DNA from: Alphaproteobacteria bacterium
GTDB lineage: Bacteria; Pseudomonadota; Alphaproteobacteria; Caulobacterales; Maricaulaceae
Length of the DNA stretch: 64,000 bases
Direction: 5' to 3'
NCBI GenBank assembly: GCA_024742735.1
Contig: JANSXV010000003.1
Span: 310,001 to 374,000 of the forward strand
The notes beneath the pieces were generated by a model. That model was given only the letters and a program-made list of their open reading frames with translations, was not told the origin of the DNA and searched no databases. Both the position numbers and the translations under genes were made by a program. This document shows, piece after piece, positions 36,611 through 43,663 of this stretch (position 1 is its first letter; the number at the start of each line of letters is the position of its first letter).

Positions 36611-37045
36611 TCAGCCGCCGGCGAGGCGCGCGCGGATGTCATCCGGGATCGGCGTCGGCGTGCGCTCCGGCCCGGTGGTGGCGAACACGTAGGTCAGCGT
36701 CCCGGAGACAAGGCCTTCGTCACCGCGGAACACCGCAAAGCTCAAAACCAGGCTGGACCGGCCCAGGCGTTCGGTCCTGACCCCGATCTCGATCTCGTCG
36801 TCGAACAGGGCCGAGCCGAAATAATCGACCTGAGCGTTGACCATGAAGGTGTCCACGCCATGGACCTTGGGCATGTCCACATAGTCGATCCCCAGCGCCC
36901 GCCAGAACTCGGTCAGCGCCACGTCGGCGTACATGAGATAGTTGGGATTGAAGACGATGCCCTGGGGATCGACCTCCGACCAGCGCACGCGCAGGGGATG
37001 GAAAAAGGCGAAGTCGGAGCGCGAGGGCGGAACAGGACGGGTCAT
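36611..37045 (-). CDS. Acyl-CoA thioesterase, hotdog (4HBT/YbgC-like) fold
   Basis: 144 aa. RVRWSEVDPQGIVFNPNYLMYADVALTEFWRALG contains the catalytic Asp of the 4HBT family in the expected place, followed by VDYFGSALFDDEIEIGVRTERLGRSSLVLSF. It should hydrolyse a medium-chain acyl-CoA or similar thioester in the cytosol. The gene is alone between the DUF4212 and glycosyltransferase genes on the same strand. A distant paralogue lies at 61658. Confidence 0.87.
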   Translation of the reverse strand: MTRPVPPSRSDFAFFHPLRVRWSEVDPQGIVFNPNYLMYADVALTEFWRALGIDYVDMPKVHGVDTFMVNAQVDYFGSALFDDEIEIGVRTERLGRSSLVLSFAVFRGDEGLVSGTLTYVFATTGPERTPTPIPDDIRARLAGG

Positions 37046-37091
37046 GGCGCAAGCTTAGGCGCGGCCAGGCGCGTGCGCCAAGCGGCCGGCG

Positions 37092-37955
37092 TCAGGTCCT
37101 GAACAGACCCTGCTCGATCTCGCGCTCGAACTTCTTCAGCTTGTCGCGGGCCTTGCGCCATTCCCACCAGAGCAGGACGACTTTCGGCCCGTCCACCAGA
37201 TAGCGCTTCCACATGCGGCGGGGCTCCTCGCACAGGCGGTGCAGCCATTCCAGCCGGGCGTTCTGCATCCAGAGCGGCGCGCGTTCGGCCTTGCCTGACA
37301 GGAAGTCCAGCGACGCGCCGACGCACAGGCCGACGCCGGTGCAGTCTCCGCGTTCCTGACAGGCTTCCGCGATCATCTCCTGCTGGGGCGAGCCCACGCA
37401 CAGGAAGACGAATCGGGCCGGATTGTCAGCCACGAACTGTGCGCACGCCGCGATGGCGTCCGGCTTGTGGCGCAGGCCCATGGGCGGTTCGTGCCAGCGC
37501 ACATCGGTAAGGCCGTAGCGGCGCTTCACCCCTTCGATCACGTCCGCATCCCCGCCGATGACCGTCACCGGTTCATCCGGCTGGATGGCGTGTTCGAACA
37601 GGGCCGCCGTCAGGTCCGAGCCGGGCGTGACGTCCACATCCTCGCCGGACATGGCGGCCATGAGCTCCAGCACCTTGCTGTCGCACACGGTCAGCCAGGC
37701 CTGGGCGTAGAGCGGGGCGAGAACTCCGTCCCGGCGCAGACGCACCAGGTGGTCCACATTGGGCGTGACCACGAAGGCGAAGGGCTTGGCCGGATCGCGC
37801 ATCACGATGCGCTCCAGCGCGGTGTAGAAGCCGATATTGTCGAAGGCCGAATTCAGGAACCACACATGGCGCGCGCGGGTACGCCGGTCCACGCCGTCCC
37901 AGGCGTCGGCCGGTTCAGCGGTCTTGAAGGCGGCGAAGGGCGGCAGCGCGCTCAT
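37092..37955 (-). CDS. WecG/TagA/CpsF family glycosyltransferase
   Basis: 287 aa from ATG 37955 with GGGGAG upstream; an in-frame extension to 38159 overlaps the divergent gene and lacks family sequence. Blocks are FVVTPNVDHLVRLRRDGVLAPLYAQAWLTVCDS, VTPGSDLTAALFEHA, FLCVGSPQQEMIAEACQ and the C-terminal QNARLEWLHRLCEEPRRMWKRYLVDGP. These enzymes add N-acetylmannosaminuronate or related sugars to undecaprenyl-linked intermediates at the membrane. No other polysaccharide genes are nearby. Confidence 0.9.
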   Translation of the reverse strand: MSALPPFAAFKTAEPADAWDGVDRRTRARHVWFLNSAFDNIGFYTALERIVMRDPAKPFAFVVTPNVDHLVRLRRDGVLAPLYAQAWLTVCDSKVLELMAAMSGEDVDVTPGSDLTAALFEHAIQPDEPVTVIGGDADVIEGVKRRYGLTDVRWHEPPMGLRHKPDAIAACAQFVADNPARFVFLCVGSPQQEMIAEACQERGDCTGVGLCVGASLDFLSGKAERAPLWMQNARLEWLHRLCEEPRRMWKRYLVDGPKVVLLWWEWRKARDKLKKFEREIEQGLFRT

Positions 37956-38088
37956 GACTCCCCAGATGCTCCATTGCGGCACGGTTCGAGCGGAGCTGCG
38001 CAAGAGCCGTACCGTGCATCCAGACAGCCGGTCCGGCGCATCAATGAAGCAAAGCCGTTCCTGACGATCGCTGAGAAAGAGCCCCGCC

Positions 38089-38517
38089 ATGCCGACCCGG
38101 TCCGCCCTGATGATCGCCCTGGCCGCGCTGTTCTGTGCAGCCAGCCTCGCCGCGATCACATCCGGCGAACCGGCGCGCCAGGGCGCCGCGTTCGAACTTC
38201 AGTCCGGACCGGTGAGCCTTGTCCTGGGCGGGCCGGACGGCGCGGTGGCGCTGAAAGCCGTGCCCTGCCTGCGTGAGGGATGTCCGTTGCTGAGCCTGCG
38301 CCTGCCGGCTTCAGCCGCCGCGCTTCAGGGCGCGCCAGGCGAAGCGGGCCGGGTGCAGCGCCTGCAGCCCGCTGTTTTCGAGAGCGGGCGGCTCCCCGCA
38401 CAGCGCACCCGCGACATGCTCGGCGAGGAGCGGAGCGTGGGCGAAGCCCCGCGCGCCCAGTCCGCCGAGGACCAGGAGCGCCGGCGTCGCAGCGGCGCAG
38501 GCGGACGGCCCATCTGA
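38089..38517 (+). CDS. Possible small secreted protein, overlapping mnmC tail to tail
   Basis: 142 aa. The N-terminus MPTRSALMIALAALFCAASLAAITSG is a good signal peptide, with GAAAGAG 7 bases upstream, and about 75 residues precede any overlap. The last 207 bases run antisense to the 3' end of mnmC, where the translation becomes Arg-rich and low in character. Two Cys (residues 60 and 65) could form a disulfide. The true C-terminus is uncertain and an undetected frameshift is possible. Confidence 0.4.
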   Translation: MPTRSALMIALAALFCAASLAAITSGEPARQGAAFELQSGPVSLVLGGPDGAVALKAVPCLREGCPLLSLRLPASAAALQGAPGEAGRVQRLQPAVFESGRLPAQRTRDMLGEERSVGEAPRAQSAEDQERRRRSGAGGRPI

Positions 38518-40221
38518 CCGGCTTTGTGCGACGTCGCGCCAGCGCTCCGCGTAGTCCTCGCCCGGCAAGGCCCCGCAGACCGGCAATCGATCGGCCAGCG
38601 CGGCGCGCACCCCGCCCCACTGCTCCAGGCATTCGCCCAGCCGATCAGCGATGCGCACCGGGCCGGACAGCGCCGCTTCGCGCAGCTCGGCCTCGGCGGC
38701 GTCGGGCGCGCCGGGATCCATCCCTTTGAGATGGGTCGCCCCCAGAAGGACCCGGCCCTGAGCGAACGGGGCAGCATAGCCGCCCCAGGCCGCAGCTGCG
38801 GTCAGATCGGATGAGGTCTTGAACACGCCGACGCGGCCCGCCGTACACTCCACATTGAGCCCGGTCAGGGCGCCCGCCTCATGGCCGCCCGCAACGATGA
38901 CGGCCGCGTACGGACCATGGCGGGTCCCGTCAGCCTCCTGCAGCCGCCAGCCGGCTGTCTGAGGTTCGATCGCGCAGATCTCGACGTCACGGGCGAGCGT
39001 CTCCCCCGCCAGCGCCGCCACGACCTGCGCGGGCCGGACCCTGCCCGCGCCGCTCATCCACAAGCCGGCCCCGGACGGCGCGCCCAGGCGCGCCGAGGCC
39101 GCCCCGGCGTCGAGCCAGGTGTAGCGGTCATCCAGCAGGGCGCCGAGTCGCTGAAGCCGATCCGCGCCCGCGGGGTCAGAGGCCAGGCGCAACACGCCCT
39201 CGCCCTCCAGCAGGCCCAGGCGACCGAAGAGGCCGGAGGCGTAGTCGAAAGCGTTGAGGAGGGCGCGCGCATGGGGCCGGTCAGCCGCTTCCAGCCTCGG
39301 CGTGAGAAGGCCCAGCGGCGCACTCGACGCGCCCGCCGCCCAGCCGCCCCGTGCGAACACCGTGACGTCACGGCCCCGGCGCGACAGCGCCTCGGCCAGG
39401 CTGGCGGCGGCGATCCCGCCGCCGATGATTGCGATCGGGCCTTCTAAGGCTTCAACCGGCGCAAACGGAGCCGCCCGACGTTCGGCCGGCTGGCCTTGAT
39501 AAATCGCCTCAAGCCGTTCGCGCTTGCGTCCAAAGCCGGGCTTCTTTTCGACCGCAAAGCCGGCCTCGGTCAGCCCCCAGCGCACGATGCCCGCCACGGT
39601 GAACGTGGCCGCCGGGGCGCCGGGTCTCGACAGACGCGCCAGGTGGGAAAAGAGCGCGGCGCTCCACATGTCGGGGTTCTTCGCCGGGGCGAACCCATCG
39701 AGGAACCAGGCGTCAGCCGCGAAATCCATCTGCGACAGCGCGGCCTCGGCCTCATCGTGGAAGACCGTCAGCGTCACCCGCCCGCCTTCGAAGACCCGCC
39801 GGTGCGCACCCTTGTGCGGCGATGGCCAGGCTTCGATCAACGGCCGGGACATCTCGGCAAGCTCAGGAAAGGCCGACACGGCGCGCGCCGCATCCGCCCG
39901 CGTCAGCGGGTACCCTTCCACCGACACGAAATGCAGCCGGGCGCCGGCAGGCGCGTGTCGACGGAAACTGTCCCAGAGCGCGAGGAAATTCAGCCCGGTG
40001 CCGAACCCCAGCTCTCCCACGATTGTGAGGCCGTGATTAAAGCGCTCCGGGAACCCGGCGCCGGCCAGGAAAACCGCCCGGCTCTCCTCCAGCCCATTGA
40101 CGGCGGAGAAGTAGACATCGCCCGACTCGCGCGAGACTGGACCTGAGTCAGTCCACTCCAAACCGGCATGCGGGCGTTTGAGCAGGAAGGGATCGCGGAC
40201 CAAATCACCGTGCGCTGGCAC
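38311..40221 (-). CDS. mnmC: Bifunctional tRNA mnm5s2U34 biosynthesis protein MnmC
   Basis: 636 aa from GTG 40221, with GGAGG 6 bases upstream. The N-terminal methyltransferase half has LTIVGELGFGTGLNFLALWDSF and DAWFLDGFAPAKNPDMWSAALF. The FAD-dependent oxidoreductase half begins IAIIGGGIAAASLAEALSRRGRDVTVF and ends GLGARGFAHAPLLAEHVAGAL. It converts cmnm5s2U34 to mnm5s2U34 at the tRNA wobble position. It borders the AT-rich RiPP region on its 5' side. Confidence 0.93.
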   Translation of the reverse strand: MPAHGDLVRDPFLLKRPHAGLEWTDSGPVSRESGDVYFSAVNGLEESRAVFLAGAGFPERFNHGLTIVGELGFGTGLNFLALWDSFRRHAPAGARLHFVSVEGYPLTRADAARAVSAFPELAEMSRPLIEAWPSPHKGAHRRVFEGGRVTLTVFHDEAEAALSQMDFAADAWFLDGFAPAKNPDMWSAALFSHLARLSRPGAPAATFTVAGIVRWGLTEAGFAVEKKPGFGRKRERLEAIYQGQPAERRAAPFAPVEALEGPIAIIGGGIAAASLAEALSRRGRDVTVFARGGWAAGASSAPLGLLTPRLEAADRPHARALLNAFDYASGLFGRLGLLEGEGVLRLASDPAGADRLQRLGALLDDRYTWLDAGAASARLGAPSGAGLWMSGAGRVRPAQVVAALAGETLARDVEICAIEPQTAGWRLQEADGTRHGPYAAVIVAGGHEAGALTGLNVECTAGRVGVFKTSSDLTAAAAWGGYAAPFAQGRVLLGATHLKGMDPGAPDAAEAELREAALSGPVRIADRLGECLEQWGGVRAALADRLPVCGALPGEDYAERWRDVAQSRSDGPSACAAATPALLVLGGLGARGFAHAPLLAEHVAGALCGEPPALENSGLQALHPARFAWRALKRGG

Positions 40222-40393
40222 CCCAACCCTCCAATCTTCTGGAATTCGAACCAGACCGAATTATTCAGCACCCAACAGTCGGTGGCCAGACTTGCAGACG
40301 CCATCAGGGACAAGCCGAACGCCACCGAATCCGTCAAGACGATTGAGGTACGACAGCCATCAACACACCACCAACGCATGCTGAAAATATATC

Positions 40394-40422
40394 CCTCTCG
40401 CGTTTGTCTTTTGCGCTACAAT
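40394..40422 (+). promoter_or_regulatory. Possible promoter of the RiPP precursor gene
   Basis: TACAAT (40417-40422) fits a -10 box in an AT-rich stretch, but the hexamer 17 bases upstream (CCTCTC) is poor. The 294-base gap 40222-40515 holds no convincing ORF; it is visibly AT-richer than flanking DNA. Confidence 0.3.
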
Positions 40423-40515
40423 TTCTAATTGCATCTCTACGCGCGATCTGGAACACTGAACCAGCCTTGGAGACCGCGATACCCGATGGTCAGGCACGAA
40501 GTAAGGGAGTTACTG

Positions 40516-40713
40516 ATGCAGCCCTTTATTTTCCGAAAGAAAGAGCTTCCGGCGAATGTCGAGATGCGTGAGTTGACGCCTCTTGAAGCTGAGCGGGTTT
40601 CAGGCGCAAACCTTGAGGACCCTCAACCGGGAGACATCTTTGATACGGGCGATCAAACCGGCACGTGGTATAGCTGCGGATCTGGGTGCATGGGCATGAG
40701 AACCGACGACTAG
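40516..40713 (+). CDS. Predicted RiPP precursor peptide (graspetide-like)
   Basis: 65 aa from ATG 40516 with AAGGGAG 6 bases upstream. A basic N-terminus (MQPFIFRKKELP) leads to MRELTPLEAERVSGA, the pattern of double-glycine-type leader peptides (MREL...VSGG), so cleavage after Ala31 is predicted. The 34-residue core has three Thr then TWYSCGSGCMGMRTDD: hydroxyl side chains and C-terminal Asp pairs suited to ester/amide cross-linking by an ATP-grasp ligase, plus Cys54 and Cys58. The next gene encodes such a ligase. I know no named family for this core. Confidence 0.72.
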   Translation: MQPFIFRKKELPANVEMRELTPLEAERVSGANLEDPQPGDIFDTGDQTGTWYSCGSGCMGMRTDD

Positions 40714-40732
40714 AATTCGGCGTCAGGGCAAA

Positions 40733-40785
40733 GCCGGAGCGGCGTTGGGTGCGCAACGCTGTCTCCGGCCTCTCGCGCCGAGAGG
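40733..40785 (+). promoter_or_regulatory. Two tandem hairpins between precursor and ligase genes
   Basis: Hairpin one (40733-40769) has outer GCCGGAG/CTCCGGC and inner GCGTTG/CAACGC stems. Hairpin two (40769-40785) is CCTCTCG-CGC-CGAGAGG. Neither is followed by a T-run. Placement suggests attenuation or RNA processing that keeps precursor mRNA in excess over ligase mRNA, as is common in RiPP operons. Confidence 0.6.
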
Positions 40786-40827
40786 TCATGGCGATTGGCG
40801 CATTCGTTCCCGTGAGGCTCGGCTTTA

Positions 40828-41850
40828 ATGAAGACATTACTCGTCTATGGCAGCCCTCGCGACCCTCACATCCGACGAGTGGCGCAGAAGCTGACCGAGC
40901 GAAATGTTGAAGTCGCAATCTACAGCCCGCTTTCCGAACTCCGGACCGGCGCCGATCCCGTCAGCTGGCTAACTGGCGCTGACTCCGAAGATGTGCGCCT
41001 GGGCTTCCCAAAGCTCAGCGGCGAAGCGGTTCCAATTGATGCCAGAAACGCCGTCTGGTGGCTGCGCAACAAGGTGCGCCTGCCAGGAGTTTTTGATGAG
41101 CATGACCAGCGCAGACATTTCGAGCTCGATACGAGGGAAGCTTTCGTCCGCTCGTGTATCACGGCGACGGGTGCAACAGCCCTTAACGGCCACCCACTGG
41201 CGCCATCGCTTAGCAAGAAAATAATTCAACTCAGCACCGCAAGCGCGCTCGGTTTCTCGATTCCACGCACATTGGTTTCAAGCTCCAAGCGAGATGTCCT
41301 ATCGTTTTTGGAATCCAATCCTAACGCCATCATCAAACCGCTGCATGCCAGTGACATCCCTGCAATCAGCACCAGAGGTCAAAAAGACATAAGCACTCTT
41401 ATCTCGATCATGACAAATGAACTTACCTTGATGGAAGCACAGGAAGCTTCTGAGGATGAGTTTTTATCCGCGCCAATGATCATTCAGGAGCGCATTGAAA
41501 AGGACTACGAGCTTCGCGTGGTTGCATTTGCGGAAGACGCTCTCGCCTACCGAGTTCGATCCCAGTCAGTGCCGGGCGCCACGCTCGACTGGCGGCGCGC
41601 CGAAGGGGCCCCAGACATCATTGACCGTAATAGGATTGAGCTCGACGACAGCGCTCGAACATTTGTCAAACAATTCTTGCAGCGCAGCCATCTTGATTGT
41701 GGAGTATTCGATTTTGCGGTGGAGAAGACAGGGCGAACGGTGTTCTTTGAATGCAATCCGGCCGGCCAGTGGGGAGCATTGGAGCCAGACAATGGAGATC
41801 CGATTGCATCCATGTTCGCAAAGCATATCGCCGTCATGTGCGCTGGATAA
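40828..41850 (+). CDS. ATP-grasp ligase, MvdD/graspetide synthetase-like
   Basis: 340 aa. The N-terminal domain starts MKTLLVYGSPRDPHIRRV and includes the WW motif AVWWLRNKVRLP (77-78) typical of graspetide ligases. The ATP-grasp core shows NPNAIIKPL (near 170), MIIQERIEKDYELRVVAF, and the metal-binding ECNPAGQWGALE (308-319), close to the ENPxGQW motif of MvdC/MvdD. It should phosphorylate Asp/Glu side chains of the precursor and join them to Thr/Ser/Lys. GC content is clearly below the genome norm. Confidence 0.82.
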   Translation: MKTLLVYGSPRDPHIRRVAQKLTERNVEVAIYSPLSELRTGADPVSWLTGADSEDVRLGFPKLSGEAVPIDARNAVWWLRNKVRLPGVFDEHDQRRHFELDTREAFVRSCITATGATALNGHPLAPSLSKKIIQLSTASALGFSIPRTLVSSSKRDVLSFLESNPNAIIKPLHASDIPAISTRGQKDISTLISIMTNELTLMEAQEASEDEFLSAPMIIQERIEKDYELRVVAFAEDALAYRVRSQSVPGATLDWRRAEGAPDIIDRNRIELDDSARTFVKQFLQRSHLDCGVFDFAVEKTGRTVFFECNPAGQWGALEPDNGDPIASMFAKHIAVMCAG

Positions 41851-41854
41851 TGGC

Positions 41855-42658
41855 GTGCGAGGCCTTGCCGGCGCCGTCATTTGCGCTCTGATGTTCGTTT
41901 CTTCGCCAGCACGCGCCACCCCGACCGTTCCATGCGACCCGATCATAAGCGTTGACTTGCTGTTCGGCGCGCAGACGCGCATCATCATCGTCGGCGAGCG
42001 CCACGGCACGCAGCAGCTTCCCGACTTTTTCGGCGAGCTTGTCTGCCGGATGAGCGAGAGCGGACCCGTCATCGTCGGCCTGGAGATGGAGGCGGACGAG
42101 CAAGAGGCGCTTGACGCATTTCTCGCCTCGGACGGCTCGCGAGGCGCGGTGCAGACGCTGCTGGACTCCCGCCATTGGGCGCTCACGGACGGGCGGGCGA
42201 GCGTGGCGATGCTTGACCTTCTGATCCGCCTGCGAGACTTGCGCGAAGCAGGACGGGACATAGAGCTTGCGGCGTTCATGCACCCCGCCGACTCCTCGCA
42301 AGCGCGTGAGCGAGCTATGGCCCAAGCGCTCACCACCGCTCTTGAACGCAACCCGGAAGCCCGGGTCGCCGCATTGATCGGCAAGGTCCACGCTGAACGC
42401 GAGCGATTGAGCGGATTGGCGCCCGCCGCCAGCTTCTTGCCTGAGCCCGAAACGCTCACAATAAGCTACGTGCCATGGGAGCTATGCCGGCGTCGTTCCC
42501 GATGCGGGGCGTTCCTCCAGGAGCCGCGTTATCGAATCGTTGCTGATCCGCCGGCCGAGTGGCGCTGGCCGGTCTACGATTTCTGGTACGCCGTGGGCGA
42601 GCCGCTCACATCTTCCCCGCTGGCCAGAGATGAACAGGAGGAGAGCCGCCAGCGCTAA
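41855..42658 (+). CDS. Secreted TIKI/ChaN-superfamily-like protein of the RiPP cluster
   Basis: 267 aa from GTG 41855, four bases after the ligase stop. The start is chosen because it gives a signal peptide (MRGLAGAVICALMFVSSPARA) directly; the open frame further upstream overlaps the ligase antisense-like and lacks coding character. The mature part has IIIVGERHGTQQLPDFFGEL, VIVGLEMEADEQEALDAFLASDG, HWALTDGRASVAMLDLLIRLRDL and VAALIGKVHAERE, matching the GE-H superfamily of ChaN, EreA-like and TIKI proteins (haem binding or hydrolysis). It might cleave, bind or give immunity to the peptide. Confidence 0.65.
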   Translation: MRGLAGAVICALMFVSSPARATPTVPCDPIISVDLLFGAQTRIIIVGERHGTQQLPDFFGELVCRMSESGPVIVGLEMEADEQEALDAFLASDGSRGAVQTLLDSRHWALTDGRASVAMLDLLIRLRDLREAGRDIELAAFMHPADSSQARERAMAQALTTALERNPEARVAALIGKVHAERERLSGLAPAASFLPEPETLTISYVPWELCRRRSRCGAFLQEPRYRIVADPPAEWRWPVYDFWYAVGEPLTSSPLARDEQEESRQR

Positions 42659-42696
42659 ACGCAGGCGGCTCCTTGATCACCGTTCGGCGCCCGGCC

Positions 42697-43563
42697 CTAA
42701 GCCGCCTGGACGTTGGACACCGCTTCCTCCAGCTCCATGAAGGAGGGCTGGAAGGCGCTCGGCACATTGCCGCGGCCGATCTCGACGCTGATCTGAGCGG
42801 CGTTGCCGTGCAGGTGCGCGACCAGCACAGCCTGGATGATCTTGTAGAAGATCGACTCCTCTTCGTAGATCTGGTTCAGGCGTGAGGCCATCGGACCGAC
42901 CATGCCATAGGCGAGGAACACGCCCAGGAACGTGCCCACCAGGGCCGAACCGATCTTGGCGCCCAGCACGCTTGGGGGTGAGTCGATCGCGCCCATGGTC
43001 TTGATGATGCCGAGCACCGCCGCCACGATCCCCAGAGCCGGCAGGCCGTCAGCCATGGTCTGAAGCGCGTGGGCTGGGCCGGCCGCCTCGTGATGGTGCT
43101 TCTCGATCTGCTTTTCCATCGCGTCCTCGACCTGGTGGGGATCCTCCAGGTTCATGGTCATCATGCGCAGCGTGTCGCAGATGAAGTGGACGGCGAAGTG
43201 GTCCTTCAGGATCTTCGGATAGGCCGAGAAGATCGAGCTGTCGTGAGGCTTCTCGATATGGCTTTCCAGCGCGATGACGCCCTTGGTCTTCATCGTCTTG
43301 GTCAGCTGGAAGAGCAAGGTCAGCAAGTCGACATAGTCCTGCCGCTTCCACTTCGCGCCGCTGAGCAGCTTGCCGAAGTCCTTCAGCGTCTGCATCACCG
43401 TGCCGAACGCATTGCCGATCAGGAAGGCCCCGACCGCCGCGCCGCCGATCATCATCAGCTCGAAGGGCAACGCCTTGACGATGATGTCGAAATGTCCGCC
43501 GGCGAGCGTGAAGCCGCCGAACACCATGCCGAACACCACCAGCAGGCCGATAATCTGAAACAT
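42697..43563 (-). CDS. motA: Flagellar motor stator protein MotA
   Basis: 288 aa, standard length, with four membrane helices (about 2-20, 33-52, 170-190 and 205-225). Family sequence includes GGAAVGAFLIGNAFGTVMQTLKDFGKLLSG, ADGLPALGIVAAVLGIIKTMG and GTFLGVFLAYGMVGPMASRLNQI. With MotB it forms the proton channel that drives flagellar rotation. motB is not adjacent and not in the window. The 100-base upstream gap shows no clear promoter. Confidence 0.95.
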   Translation of the reverse strand: MFQIIGLLVVFGMVFGGFTLAGGHFDIIVKALPFELMMIGGAAVGAFLIGNAFGTVMQTLKDFGKLLSGAKWKRQDYVDLLTLLFQLTKTMKTKGVIALESHIEKPHDSSIFSAYPKILKDHFAVHFICDTLRMMTMNLEDPHQVEDAMEKQIEKHHHEAAGPAHALQTMADGLPALGIVAAVLGIIKTMGAIDSPPSVLGAKIGSALVGTFLGVFLAYGMVGPMASRLNQIYEEESIFYKIIQAVLVAHLHGNAAQISVEIGRGNVPSAFQPSFMELEEAVSNVQAA

Positions 43564-43663
43564 ATCCCACCACCCGTTCTAGGTGACGGCGCCGCCCGGC
43601 GGGTTATCCCGCTCTGATCGCCACGGCTCCGTCCGATTTCGGGACGGTTATACAGAGCGATGC

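Noticed and set aside
40239-40254. T-arm-like tRNA fragment (CTGG-AATTCGAA-CCAG) near the RiPP island edge
   Set aside because: No matching acceptor, D or anticodon arm could be found on either side, so it is not a tRNA; a remnant attachment site cannot be shown.
40168-40428. 86-aa open frame overlapping the mnmC start
   Set aside because: It begins inside mnmC on the other strand, has no ribosome site and no recognisable sequence pattern.
41495-41854. N-terminal extension of the GE-H protein frame
   Set aside because: It overlaps the ligase in another frame and lacks coding character; GTG 41855 gives a direct signal peptide.
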